DNA from: Thermodesulfobacteriaceae bacterium
GTDB taxonomy: Bacteria; Desulfobacterota; Thermodesulfobacteria; Thermodesulfobacteriales; Thermodesulfobacteriaceae
Assembly: GCA_025062245.1 (NCBI GenBank)
Contig: JANXAD010000001.1
Location: forward strand, 1-64,000
Length of the DNA stretch: 64,000 bases
Direction: 5' to 3'
Positions 55,430-64,000 of this stretch are shown here, in pieces; within the stretch, counting starts at the first letter, position 1, and each line of letters opens with the position of its first letter. A program made the translations under genes and the position numbers. Under the pieces are notes generated by a model. That model was given only the letters and a program-made list of their open reading frames with translations. It had not been told where the DNA came from and did no database searches.

Positions 55430-57274
55430 TCATTCTACTGTGACACTCTTAGCTAAGTTTCGCGGTTTATCTACATCACAGCCCCTAAGCACAGCTATTT
55501 CGTAAGCTAAGAGCTGTAACGGAATCACATAAAATATAGGTAAAAATTCCCAACAGGTTAAGGGAACTTCAATTAAATCATCAGAAACTTTACGAAACTC
55601 CTCTGAACCCTTAGTAACTACCGAAATAACAGGTCCTCTTCTGGCTTTTACTTCTTCAGCATTGGTTAGGGTTTTTTCAAAGATAATTCCTGTCTCTTTA
55701 GCAGCTAAAATAACCGTAGGAACCTTTTCCTCTATTAAAGCAATAGGACCGTGTTTCATCTCTCCTGCTGCATAACCCTCTGCATGAATATAGGAAATTT
55801 CCTTAAGCTTCAAAGCTCCCTCTAAAGCTATAGGAAATAGAAGATTTCTTCCTAAATAAAGAAAATTTTTAGCCTTATACCAGATTTTAGCCACTTCCTT
55901 TATCCTTTGATGTACTTCTTCGGTAAAACTTTTTAGCTGAGAAGGTAAATGAATTAAGTCTTCTATCCAAGATTTTTGAAATTCAAAGGAATTAAAAAAA
56001 GACTTTAAGTAAAAACTAAGGAGTATAAGAATTAACACTTGAGTCACAAAGGCTTTAGTTGAAGCTACACTAATTTCAGGTCCTGCCTGAGTATAAATTA
56101 CCAAGTGACTCTCTCGAGCAATACTACTTCCAAGCACATTACAGATGGAAAGAATTTTAGCTCCCCTTTCTTTAGCCATTTTTAAGCTGGCTAAGGTATC
56201 TGCAGTTTCTCCTGACTGGGAAATGGCTACAAAAAGGGTTTGAGAATTAATTAAAGGGGCTCGATATCTAAACTCAGAAGCTAAATCTACCTCTACGGGA
56301 AAACCTACATGTTTTTCTAAAAGATATTTTCCAACTAAAGCTGCATGAAAGGAAGTACCACAAGCAACTAAAAAAAATTTTTGAATATCCTTAAAAAAGT
56401 TTATCTCCAGCCCCTCCTTGGAAAAGTCAACCTTACCCTTATCTAAATCTATTCTTCCTAACAAAGTGTTTTTAACAGCCTCAGGTTGTTCATAAATTTC
56501 CTTTAACATAAAGTGGGGAAATCCACCCTTTTCTGCTGAAGCTAAATCCCACTTAATTTCTACCACCTCTTTCTGAATCTTCTCCCCACTTAGTTTATAA
56601 AGTTCAACCTTTTCCTTGGTAAGAAGAGCAAGTTCTTCGTCTTCTAAAAAGAGAACCCTTTTAGTAAAGGGAAGAAGAGCAGGAATGTCAGAGGCTATCA
56701 AATTCTCTCTCTCCCCTAATCCGATCACCACAGGACTTTGATTTTTAGCCACTAAAAGAAGATCGGGATGTTTTAACGAAATTAAAGCCACCGCATAAGC
56801 TCCCTTTAAACGCTTAAGAGCAGAAATAAAGGCTTCCTTTAATTCTAAGCCCTGATTTAAAAATTCTTCTACTAAGTGAACTATTACCTCAGTATCGGTA
56901 GCTGAACTAAATTGGTGACCTTTAGCCTCTAATTCCTTTTTTAAGGAATAATAATTTTCTATAATTCCGTTATGAACTAAGGCTAAATTTCCTTTACAAT
57001 CTAAGTGAGGATGGGCATTCTCTGTGGAGGGTTCTCCATGGGTGGCCCATCGAGTATGCCCCAATCCTGGAGCTTTACTTTCCGTAAAACTCTCTCCCAA
57101 AATTTTTTCCTGTAAGTTTAAAATCTTACCTTTAACTTTGACCACTCTAATTCCCTTTTTATCAAAAAAAACCACTCCTGCAGAATCATATCCTCTATAT
57201 TCTAACCTTCTTAAACCTTCCAGAAGAACAGCCAAAACATTTCTATCTCCTATATATCCTATTATTCCGCACAC
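55430..57274 (-). CDS. glmS: Glutamine--fructose-6-phosphate aminotransferase (isomerizing)
   Basis: 614 aa from the GTG at 57274, which puts the catalytic Cys directly after the initiator (CGIIGYIG), as the amidotransferase requires. A longer frame upstream overlaps the HNH gene and would bury that Cys. GATase II domain with RRLEYRGYDSAGV and GHTRWATHG; two SIS domains with ISQSGETADTLASL and ISVASTKAF; C-terminal KSVTVE. It makes glucosamine-6-phosphate for peptidoglycan and LPS. GAGGG ribosome site six bases before the GTG. Confidence 0.96.
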   Translation of the reverse strand: MCGIIGYIGDRNVLAVLLEGLRRLEYRGYDSAGVVFFDKKGIRVVKVKGKILNLQEKILGESFTESKAPGLGHTRWATHGEPSTENAHPHLDCKGNLALVHNGIIENYYSLKKELEAKGHQFSSATDTEVIVHLVEEFLNQGLELKEAFISALKRLKGAYAVALISLKHPDLLLVAKNQSPVVIGLGERENLIASDIPALLPFTKRVLFLEDEELALLTKEKVELYKLSGEKIQKEVVEIKWDLASAEKGGFPHFMLKEIYEQPEAVKNTLLGRIDLDKGKVDFSKEGLEINFFKDIQKFFLVACGTSFHAALVGKYLLEKHVGFPVEVDLASEFRYRAPLINSQTLFVAISQSGETADTLASLKMAKERGAKILSICNVLGSSIARESHLVIYTQAGPEISVASTKAFVTQVLILILLSFYLKSFFNSFEFQKSWIEDLIHLPSQLKSFTEEVHQRIKEVAKIWYKAKNFLYLGRNLLFPIALEGALKLKEISYIHAEGYAAGEMKHGPIALIEEKVPTVILAAKETGIIFEKTLTNAEEVKARRGPVISVVTKGSEEFRKVSDDLIEVPLTCWEFLPIFYVIPLQLLAYEIAVLRGCDVDKPRNLAKSVTVE

Positions 57275-57570
57275 CTTTTTCCCTCTTTTAAAATTTTTAA
57301 ATACTCTTCCCACTCCCAAGGCAATAAATATTTCTTTTTAAAGTTACATTCCCTACAAGCAGAAACTATGTTAGAACGTTCTGAAGTTCCTCCACAAGAA
57401 AGGGGAATTTTATGATCCATAGTTAACTCCTTAGGAGATACCCTTTTCCCACAATAATAACAAATTCCCCTCTCAATCTTTCTCTTCCACCATTTAGTAT
57501 TTTTAAGCTTGCGAGCTTTTATTCTCTCTCTTTTAATAAATTCTTCTAAACTTAAGTTCTCATTCTTCAT
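57262..57570 (-). CDS. HNH endonuclease-domain protein
   Basis: 102 aa. Zinc ligands CYYCGK (about 37-42) and CREC (about 72-75) frame the HNH core MDHKIPLSCGGTSERSNIV, with the conserved DH, N and H-type positions. The N-terminus is basic (RERIKARKLKNTKWWKRK). It overlaps cmk upstream by 11 bases and glmS downstream by 13, so it is not a free-standing insertion. Role unknown; it could be a nuclease or a DNA/RNA-binding remnant. Confidence 0.82.
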   Translation of the reverse strand: MKNENLSLEEFIKRERIKARKLKNTKWWKRKIERGICYYCGKRVSPKELTMDHKIPLSCGGTSERSNIVSACRECNFKKKYLLPWEWEEYLKILKEGKRCAE

Positions 57571-58228
57571 AATTTTTTATCAATCTTAAAATTTTTTCTA
57601 AAACCTCTTCTGGAGACAAATAAGAGGTATCTATTAAGTAAGCTCCCTCAGGGATAACTAAAGGTGAAACCTCTCTCGTACTATCTAATTCATCTCTTTC
57701 TTTTAAATTTTTGAGTATTTCTTCATAACTTCTTTTCTCTTTCAAAGTAAGTTCCCCATGTCTACGCCTGGCTCTTATTTCTTCCTTAGCTGTAAGAAAG
57801 ATTTTAAACCTGGCCCAAGGAAAAACCACACTTCCCATATCCCTTCCTTCAGCTACCAAATTTTTATCCCATGTAAGTTCTCTCATATAGGAAGTTAGAA
57901 AATTCCTTACTTCTTTAAGAGAAGAAATCTTAGATACCCATTCTTCTACTTCCTTACTTCTAAGCTCCTCTTTTAAAAATCTATTTTTCCAATAAATTAA
58001 TGTTCCCTTAGAAGTTAAATCTATTTTTACTTCTTTAAAAAGTTTTTCTATTTCTTCTAAAGGATTCTCTTGGTTTTTGAAATAATTTAAAAACCAATAG
58101 GTAACCAATCGGTAAAGACTACCGGATTCTAATAAATAAAAATTTAACTTAGAAGCTAACATTTTAGCTATAGTGCTCTTACCTGAAGAGGCAAGACCAT
58201 CAATGGTAATGATGAAGCTCTCTACCAC
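57560..58228 (-). CDS. cmk: Cytidylate kinase
   Basis: 222 aa. Phosphorylates CMP and dCMP. P-loop [15 protein letters not shown] near residue 10, [13 protein letters not shown] near 34 (TGxxYR in most members), [20 protein letters not shown] near 125 and RRHGE with the following [12 protein letters not shown]. Length normal. Overlaps nusB by seven bases. Confidence 0.93.
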   Translation of the reverse strand: MVESFIITIDGLASSGKSTIAKMLASKLNFYLLESGSLYRLVTYWFLNYFKNQENPLEEIEKLFKEVKIDLTSKGTLIYWKNRFLKEELRSKEVEEWVSKISSLKEVRNFLTSYMRELTWDKNLVAEGRDMGSVVFPWARFKIFLTAKEEIRARRRHGELTLKEKRSYEEILKNLKERDELDSTREVSPLVIPEGAYLIDTSYLSPEEVLEKILRLIKNYEE

Positions 58229-58653
58229 CTTGAGTTAGCCTCTACTTTTAATAGTTCCTTCTTATAAATACTATCTAAAACTCCGTTGATAAAGGCTGGA
58301 GAATCGTCAGTTCCGTAAATTTTGGCTAACTCTATAGCTTCGTTAATAGAAACAATTTCTGGAATTTCGGGTCTAAAAAAAAGTTCATAAATAGCAATTC
58401 TTAAAATATTTTTATCAGTAAGATTAAGTCTTTCAAAGGGCCAAGAAGGAACATGCTTTTTTATTAGCCCATCTATAAAGTCTAACCTTTCTACAATTCC
58501 CCTTACCAGTTCTTCTCCAAACTCTAAAGCTTTTTCATTTTCTATATTAAAATGGGTCTTATAAATATTTATAGTTTCCTCTAAAGGATTTTTAGTTATT
58601 TCTTTTTGGTAAAGAATTTGTAGAGCTATTTCTCTCCCCTTTCTTCTTATCAT
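58222..58653 (-). CDS. nusB: Transcription antitermination factor NusB
   Basis: 143 aa, all-helical. [17 protein letters not shown] at the N-terminus, [21 protein letters not shown] near 72-92, and [29 protein letters not shown] near 102-130 in parts. NusB binds boxA RNA with S10 for antitermination of rRNA operons. It follows the dehydrogenase gene after nine bases. Confidence 0.95.
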   Translation of the reverse strand: MIRRKGREIALQILYQKEITKNPLEETINIYKTHFNIENEKALEFGEELVRGIVERLDFIDGLIKKHVPSWPFERLNLTDKNILRIAIYELFFRPEIPEIVSINEAIELAKIYGTDDSPAFINGVLDSIYKKELLKVEANSRW

Positions 58654-58662
58654 ATTAAATCT

Positions 58663-59886
58663 TTATAACATCTTTTCAGCTATATAAACCGTTAAATCTC
58701 CTAACATGTTAGTATAGGAACCTAATTCGTTATCATACCATCCATAGACTACTACTTGGGTTATAGGAATTTCTACGTGAGTACAAATGGTTTTTCCTAT
58801 TTCTGGGAGGGCTCTACAGATATCTACTTTAGCTAAAGCTGTGCGAGTATGGGTTTCTGTTCCTTCAATAATAGCTGCAGCCCTGGGATAGCCTATAATG
58901 TCTGAAGATACATTTTGTTCCATACTAAAAATAAGATAATCCTTATACTTAGTCTCTGAAGCCTCTTTATAAATTTGATTAATTAGTTCACGATTGATAT
59001 GATTTTCTATACTTTCGTCTTGAATATTAACCGTTAGAATTATTAAACTTCCTGTAGTCAGAGGAACTCTTACACTTTCAGCCATAAAACCTATTTTTTT
59101 CATTTCAGGTATTACTAAAGCTAAGGCATCTGCTGCACCTGTAGTAGTCAAAATAATATTATTAAAGACGCTTCTGGCTCTTCTTAAATCTCTGTCTCCC
59201 TCCTTAGGGACTTTATCCAAAACTACTTGCGAACTGGTAATCGCATGAACAGTCACCATAAAAGCTGAAAGTATCCGATCGGCTCCAAAATAATCTAAAA
59301 GAGGTTTCATCATATAGGCTAAACAAGTAGTAGTACAGGAAGCACCAGATATGATATGATGCCTATTAGGCTGATACATTTCCTCGTTTATTCCGTAAAC
59401 TATAGTTATAGCCTCTTCAGGAAGACCCTTTTCTTTATCCTTTATTCTAAAAGGTGCAGATACAATAACTTTTTCAGCTCCACTTAAAAAATGTCCCCTT
59501 ACCGAACCCTTAGCACTTTCAGGATCTGCATTGGGATCCCTAAATTTACCTGAACAATCTACTACCAATCTAACCCCTTCCTCCCTCCAGTTTATATCCT
59601 TAGGATTTCTATTTTTTCTTAAAATTTTTACCTTTATTCCATCTACCCACATAGTTCCTTCTTTTTCATCTAAGTTTTCTATAACCCTTTTACCCCTATA
59701 TCCATAAAGATAGGTAGGAAGCCATCCATAGGTACTATCCTTTTCTATGTAATTAGCAATATCTGTAAAGGAAGTTCCTACTTCTCTTCCAATATTTACT
59801 ACAATTTCTTTAAAATATTTTCTGGCTACATGATGCCAGAGGGTAAGTTTCCCTATCCTACCTAATCCATTTATTCCCAATTTCAT
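58663..59886 (-). CDS. Glyceraldehyde-3-phosphate dehydrogenase-like protein (long form)
   Basis: 407 aa, about 70 longer than usual GAPDH. INGLGRIGKLTLWHHVAR opens the NAD domain; SGASCTTTCLAYMMKPLL holds the catalytic Cys near residue 193, HAITSSQ the paired His, and TTTGAADALALVIPEM follows; the WYDNELGSYTNML end is typical. Extra length lies in the NAD domain (GYRGKRVIENLDEKEG) and after the catalytic region. It belongs to a divergent GAPDH subgroup, so the substrate is probably, not certainly, glyceraldehyde-3-phosphate. Cotranscribed with the PEP-synthase-like gene. Confidence 0.85.
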   Translation of the reverse strand: MKLGINGLGRIGKLTLWHHVARKYFKEIVVNIGREVGTSFTDIANYIEKDSTYGWLPTYLYGYRGKRVIENLDEKEGTMWVDGIKVKILRKNRNPKDINWREEGVRLVVDCSGKFRDPNADPESAKGSVRGHFLSGAEKVIVSAPFRIKDKEKGLPEEAITIVYGINEEMYQPNRHHIISGASCTTTCLAYMMKPLLDYFGADRILSAFMVTVHAITSSQVVLDKVPKEGDRDLRRARSVFNNIILTTTGAADALALVIPEMKKIGFMAESVRVPLTTGSLIILTVNIQDESIENHINRELINQIYKEASETKYKDYLIFSMEQNVSSDIIGYPRAAAIIEGTETHTRTALAKVDICRALPEIGKTICTHVEIPITQVVVYGWYDNELGSYTNMLGDLTVYIAEKML

Positions 59887-59910
59887 CTCTATTTCCCCCC
59901 TTCTTTTATT

Positions 59911-62900
59911 TTATATTTTACACTCACTGAGTCTCCCTTTAAAGATGTGTCCATTTAAACCGTTTATAGTAATCCAATCTCCCAATTTTAAAGTAATTCC
60001 CTCAATTCTGGCTTCCTTTTGTAAGTCATTGATGCTTAACTTTTCACATCCCACCACACACACCTTTCCTAATCTGGAAGCCACTATGGCAGCATGGGAA
60101 GTTTGCCCACCTCGAGCAGTTAAAATTCCATCTACCAAGGAAATCTCCCTAATGTTATCAGGAACCGTATCGTATCTTAAAAGAATTAAAGGCTCTCCTT
60201 GAAGCTTAAGAACTTCTATATCTTGAAGATTAAACACCACCCTTCCCGAAAGTAATCCTCCTGAAACTCCTATACCCTTACCTATATATTCTAAATCCGA
60301 TAGCACTTCCTTTTTTACGAAAGGAACCATCTTTTCTTCTCTCAAGATAATATCTCTTACTTGAAGAATATAAAGATCTTCACTTTTTTCACTTTCAAAG
60401 GTAAATTCTATCTCTTGATGTCCCCAATCTTTTTCATAAACTAAGTAATAAGCTAAATCCAAAAGGGATTTATAAATTTCAGGGAAAGCCTCTTCTAAAC
60501 TGGGGCCCTCTCTTTCTTCCCACTTCCTCTGTTCTATAGAAATAGGATAGGTATTTACTAAACCAGATACAATATCTTCCCCTTGATTGTGGGTAGTATA
60601 GTCTCCCCAGAGCACAACCCTGGGAAATTTTCCTATCGGAGAGGTAGTAAAACTTACCCCTGTGCCTGCCATAGGACCCTTGTTTCCAAAAACCATTTGC
60701 TGAACAATAACCGCTGTTCCCCATTCTTCAGCTATTTGCATAATTTCTCGATAGGTGTTAGCTTTATTATTATACCAAGAATCTAAAATAAGTTCTATAC
60801 TTTTAAAAAGTTGCTCCCAAGGATCATCACTAATTTCAATACCCTGTTCCAAAACCTTCTCTCTATATAAAAGGGCTAATTCTTGCATCTGTTCTCCGGT
60901 AAATTCTCTCTTCATTTTTACACCATATTTTCTTTTATGTTCCCTCATCAAGTTATTAAAAAAGTCTCTATTTACTCCATAAGCCATAGCCCAACTTTGC
61001 ACAAATCTTCTATAGGTATCCCAGGCAAACCAAAGATTTTGTGTTTTTTCAGCTAGCCCCTTCACTAAGTCTAAATTAAGACCTACATTCAAAATGGAAC
61101 TCATCATCCCTGGCATAGAAATAGCTGAACCACTTCTTACGCTCAAAATTAAAGAATTATTTACGCATCCATACTTCTTACCAGTTAAGACCTCTAAAAC
61201 CCTTATAGCCTCCTTAAGGGTATTCTTATAATCTTCCTCTAATTCAGGATACCTTTTCATTAATTCATAACATCTAAAAATTTCCGTAGTCAAAATAAAG
61301 CCATAGGGAATTTTAAAATTTTTAACCTTCTCATCTCTTGAAAGAAGTAGAAGATTATAACCTTTATTACCTAAATAAATCAAGTCTGAGACCAAAAAAT
61401 TAGGCTGATGAATAAAAGATATGGTCTTTCTTTTATCATAACTCATAAGAAGATTTAAATCCCTTTTATCAAACTTATCTATATAATCAGATAAGAGTTG
61501 ATAAACCTTTCTTAAAAATTTATCTAAGTATTTTAAGGCAAATCCAGATCCTATTATTTCTCTAATAATAATTTCACTTATATAAAAATATCTTTCCTCA
61601 GGATTTAACTTATCTAAATATTGTTTATATTTAAAACATAAATTTTCAGAATCTAAATTAGAAAAAATTAAAGGAAAAACTTTGAGATAGGGATTAATAT
61701 AATAAGACTTAACAATGTGTTGAACACCATCTATAAGTCCCTTAAATATATCTAAATACTGATAATAAGAAAGGGGATAACTTTTTAAAGAATTTTCTAA
61801 TAGTTTTAAATATAAATTAAATTTTTGAGAAGATATACCATCTATTACTAAAGCCTTTTTAAAAATTTTTAGAATCTTTAATATTTCAAAAAAGCTTAAT
61901 TTAGTAATAATAGAAAGTTCAAAGTTGTCTACAATTTCTTCAAAATATTTATTAGCTAAATATTCTAACCTGAAGGTTAAGCCTAAAGCATCAAATTTTT
62001 TTTCCTTATATCTTCCATACATAGAAGGAATATCTACTGCTACATGTCTTTTTAATATAATTTCTTCTACAGGAGTAAATTTTTCAGAAGATAAAATTAT
62101 TTTATCTTTTAATTCGTTTAACCAAAAAAGTATTTTATCTAATTTGTTATAAACTGAAATTTTTGATTCCACTAAAGATTCAATTTCTTGAACAAATTCA
62201 AATCCAGCTTGTTTATATTGATTAACAAACATTTTAATATCATTTAACATTCCATAATACTTTTGATATTCAAGTTTATATAAATAAATAAGTAAATATA
62301 ATTTCTTTTTATAAATTTCCTCTCCCTCTACTTGTTCCAATTTCTCTTTAATATAATTTATATCCTTTTCAAGAAGTATTTCTAAATTTTCTAAATTCAA
62401 ATCTTTAAGTAGAGAATGTAAAATATTATATATAGGTATATAATAATCTCGGTCTTCTTTTAAAATTTTCTCTAATAAAACATCAGGAATATAGCTTTTA
62501 ATAAAATTTTCATCTAAAGTATACCAAAATTTTAAAATATCTTTAATAAAACTAATGGCTAAACTTGAATTTTCTATATGAATAAATTTTCTTAAAAAAT
62601 GTATTAATGTATCACTTCTTTGAAATAATTCGTCAATCTCAGTAGATAAATCTCTGATTAATCCTTCTGCACCAATCTCATTATAATAAACAGGTAAACA
62701 TTTACAAAACTGCTTAACTAAGTTATAAACTGGTTTAATAGTTGAATTTAAGAGCTTAGTTACCTCTCTTTGAAAAAGATCGGTATCTCTAATAGAAACT
62801 CCATAGAGTTTTAAATTTAAAGTTAAGGCAGAAAGTAAACTACTACACCATTCAGGATTGGTTTCAAAAATTTCTAACCATACCTTTATGTTCAAGAGAT

Positions 62901-64000
62901 GATTGGGATTTTGTTTTATCCTCCAGGTCTCATCTATCCCTTCAATTTTAGGAGGTTGAAATCCAAATTTTACTATTTCGTTTATTAATAACTCCGTAAG
63001 ATAAACATCCTTCTTATTTAAAATACAAATCCCTATGTTTTTAATACACTCTAAGGCTGTCGAAGGATATAAATTTAAATTTTCCTTTAAAATTCTAAAA
63101 AATTTAGTCAAAAATTCCTCTAAATTTTTAAAAATTTTAGACTCAATTAAAATAATCAAAATTCTATTTACCTCTCTAATAAGTTCCTCATGAATTAGGT
63201 TTAATCCAGGATTTTCTATGAGCTTGAATAAAAATAAAAGCCTCTTTTCATCAGAAAAAACACTATCATCTAACTTATTAATTTCATAAATTATTTCTTT
63301 AAGCTCTTTTAATAAGTCTAAATGGTCAGGATATTGTAATAAAACTTCTAAATTAAATTGATTTTTTTCTAAAGCCTCTGCCAGACGATTAAAATAGGAA
63401 AAACTAAAGTTTAGTACCTTAGACACTTTATTTTCTAAAGGTTTTAATAAATTTTCTACCTCTCCTTCCACTAACTTTTTCCACAACTCATAAGTTAAGT
63501 TATATGCTCTTTTTAGTAAATATATACATATATCATTTAACTCTTCATCTAATTTAAACCGATTTAATTTTTTAATTAGTTTTTTGAAGGAATAATAATT
63601 TTCTAAAAAATTTAAAAAGTAAACCAAGGGCAAATTAGATACAGCTTTTAAAACTTCCTTTAATACTTGAGAAAATTCTTCAAAGTCCTTTTCAAAAATA
63701 ATATCTAAGGTTCTATCTAAAATAGAGAAAATAGTTTCAGAGGTTTTAATATTAATCTGTCTATTTTCTTCAAAGAATTTAAAAAGAAGATCAAAAATAA
63801 GCCAATATCCCTGAATTTTATAGGGATGTCTAATTAAAAAGGGAAGGTTTCGGATGAAAAAATTGCGAAATTCTTCTAAGACTAAGAGATTATTCTTATA
63901 GGGATGAAAGATTTCCTTAAGTAAGGTTTCTATTTGAGATTTAAGGGCAGGAAATTTTTCAAAAATTTGCAAAAAAATACTATATTTAGGATCATAATAA
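59911..64000 (-). CDS. PEP-synthase/PPDK-like protein without PEP domain, N-terminus may be cut by the window edge
   Basis: At least 1353 aa from a TTG at 63972 that has no ribosome site; the frame stays open to the window edge, so the true start may be outside. Residues 1 to about 850 are helical, leucine/lysine-rich and unrecognised. The C-terminal 500 residues have a PPDK-type ATP-grasp domain (IYLGNKGYNLLLLS, SVRSGSAISMPGMMSSILN) and a phosphohistidine swivelling domain with RGGQTSHAAIVASRLG, His1293 being the carrier. The PEP/pyruvate TIM barrel of PpsA and PPDK is missing. This order resembles phosphotransferring dikinases such as rifampin phosphotransferase in having only two of three PPDK parts; the acceptor is unknown. 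Confidence 0.8.
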   Translation of the reverse strand, partial: YYDPKYSIFLQIFEKFPALKSQIETLLKEIFHPYKNNLLVLEEFRNFFIRNLPFLIRHPYKIQGYWLIFDLLFKFFEENRQINIKTSETIFSILDRTLDIIFEKDFEEFSQVLKEVLKAVSNLPLVYFLNFLENYYSFKKLIKKLNRFKLDEELNDICIYLLKRAYNLTYELWKKLVEGEVENLLKPLENKVSKVLNFSFSYFNRLAEALEKNQFNLEVLLQYPDHLDLLKELKEIIYEINKLDDSVFSDEKRLLFLFKLIENPGLNLIHEELIREVNRILIILIESKIFKNLEEFLTKFFRILKENLNLYPSTALECIKNIGICILNKKDVYLTELLINEIVKFGFQPPKIEGIDETWRIKQNPNHLLNIKVWLEIFETNPEWCSSLLSALTLNLKLYGVSIRDTDLFQREVTKLLNSTIKPVYNLVKQFCKCLPVYYNEIGAEGLIRDLSTEIDELFQRSDTLIHFLRKFIHIENSSLAISFIKDILKFWYTLDENFIKSYIPDVLLEKILKEDRDYYIPIYNILHSLLKDLNLENLEILLEKDINYIKEKLEQVEGEEIYKKKLYLLIYLYKLEYQKYYGMLNDIKMFVNQYKQAGFEFVQEIESLVESKISVYNKLDKILFWLNELKDKIILSSEKFTPVEEIILKRHVAVDIPSMYGRYKEKKFDALGLTFRLEYLANKYFEEIVDNFELSIITKLSFFEILKILKIFKKALVIDGISSQKFNLYLKLLENSLKSYPLSYYQYLDIFKGLIDGVQHIVKSYYINPYLKVFPLIFSNLDSENLCFKYKQYLDKLNPEERYFYISEIIIREIIGSGFALKYLDKFLRKVYQLLSDYIDKFDKRDLNLLMSYDKRKTISFIHQPNFLVSDLIYLGNKGYNLLLLSRDEKVKNFKIPYGFILTTEIFRCYELMKRYPELEEDYKNTLKEAIRVLEVLTGKKYGCVNNSLILSVRSGSAISMPGMMSSILNVGLNLDLVKGLAEKTQNLWFAWDTYRRFVQSWAMAYGVNRDFFNNLMREHKRKYGVKMKREFTGEQMQELALLYREKVLEQGIEISDDPWEQLFKSIELILDSWYNNKANTYREIMQIAEEWGTAVIVQQMVFGNKGPMAGTGVSFTTSPIGKFPRVVLWGDYTTHNQGEDIVSGLVNTYPISIEQRKWEEREGPSLEEAFPEIYKSLLDLAYYLVYEKDWGHQEIEFTFESEKSEDLYILQVRDIILREEKMVPFVKKEVLSDLEYIGKGIGVSGGLLSGRVVFNLQDIEVLKLQGEPLILLRYDTVPDNIREISLVDGILTARGGQTSHAAIVASRLGKVCVVGCEKLSINDLQKEARIEGITLKLGDWITINGLNGHIFKGRLSECKI

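Noticed and set aside
57275-57319. Longer GlmS N-terminus
   Set aside because: The catalytic Cys must be the first residue after the initiator, which fixes the GTG at 57274.

Overview
This window is a dense, AT-rich bacterial chromosome segment (about one-third G+C by eye) with very short intergenic gaps and many 4-base start/stop overlaps. It encodes a Gram-negative-type peptidoglycan machinery (a MurE with the DNPR motif of meso-diaminopimelate-adding enzymes), a split F1Fo ATP synthase operon with paired b and b' subunits and no a or c genes, SelA, and a flagellar stator. Together with the lysine/glutamate-rich proteins, this suggests a thermophilic anaerobe related to Thermodesulfobacteria or deltaproteobacteria. 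That placement is inference; no 16S rRNA or other phylogenetic marker RNA is present.

Layout. 0.1-3.6 kb: pdxA, dnaK and grpE on the minus strand. 3.7-5.6 kb: convergent nadC and manganese pyrophosphatase. 5.7-7.9 kb: a plus-strand PilZ-motA-motB operon behind overlapping promoters, one of them a good sigma-28 match. 7.9-15.2 kb: der, an ASKHA/DUF4445 protein, archease, comEC, a YggS-family protein and a 5-formyl-THF cyclo-ligase. 15.2-21.2 kb: ATP synthase (b', b, delta, alpha, gamma, beta, epsilon). 21.2-32.0 kb: one long minus-strand unit running from an alanine-type aminotransferase through selA, a TPR protein, a metallo-hydrolase and thrC to mreC, mreD, PBP2 and rodA. 32.1-33.0 kb: a decayed IS481-type insertion sequence. 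33.0-37.0 kb: cinA, thpR and two tandem 2-hydroxyacid dehydrogenases. 37.0-53.4 kb: the division and cell wall (dcw) cluster mraZ-rsmH-ftsL-ftsI*-murE-murF-mraY-murD-murG-murC-murB-ftsQ-ftsA-ftsZ, followed by a ParB-like protein and a Memo-family protein. 53.8-54.8 kb: a frameshifted glycosyltransferase. 54.8-64.0 kb: rsfS, a DUF6485-like protein, glmS, an HNH protein, cmk, nusB, a GAPDH-like dehydrogenase and a very large PEP-synthase-like protein that runs to the window edge.

Most notable signals: (1) the ftsI-position gene is intact but lacks the transpeptidase SxxK and KTG active-site motifs, and ftsW is absent from the cluster, while the elongasome pair PBP2/RodA is complete; (2) two sets of three 10-bp-spaced MraZ boxes lie upstream of mraZ, one overlapping the gene start; (3) rsfS has no ATG/GTG/TTG start that gives a full-length protein and appears to start at AUA, overlapping the upstream stop codon; (4) the second 2-hydroxyacid dehydrogenase has lost the catalytic histidine; (5) a glycosyltransferase is split by a run of nine A; (6) an orphan dikinase-like protein has ATP-grasp and phosphohistidine domains but no PEP-binding barrel, with a roughly 850-residue uncharacterised N-terminus.
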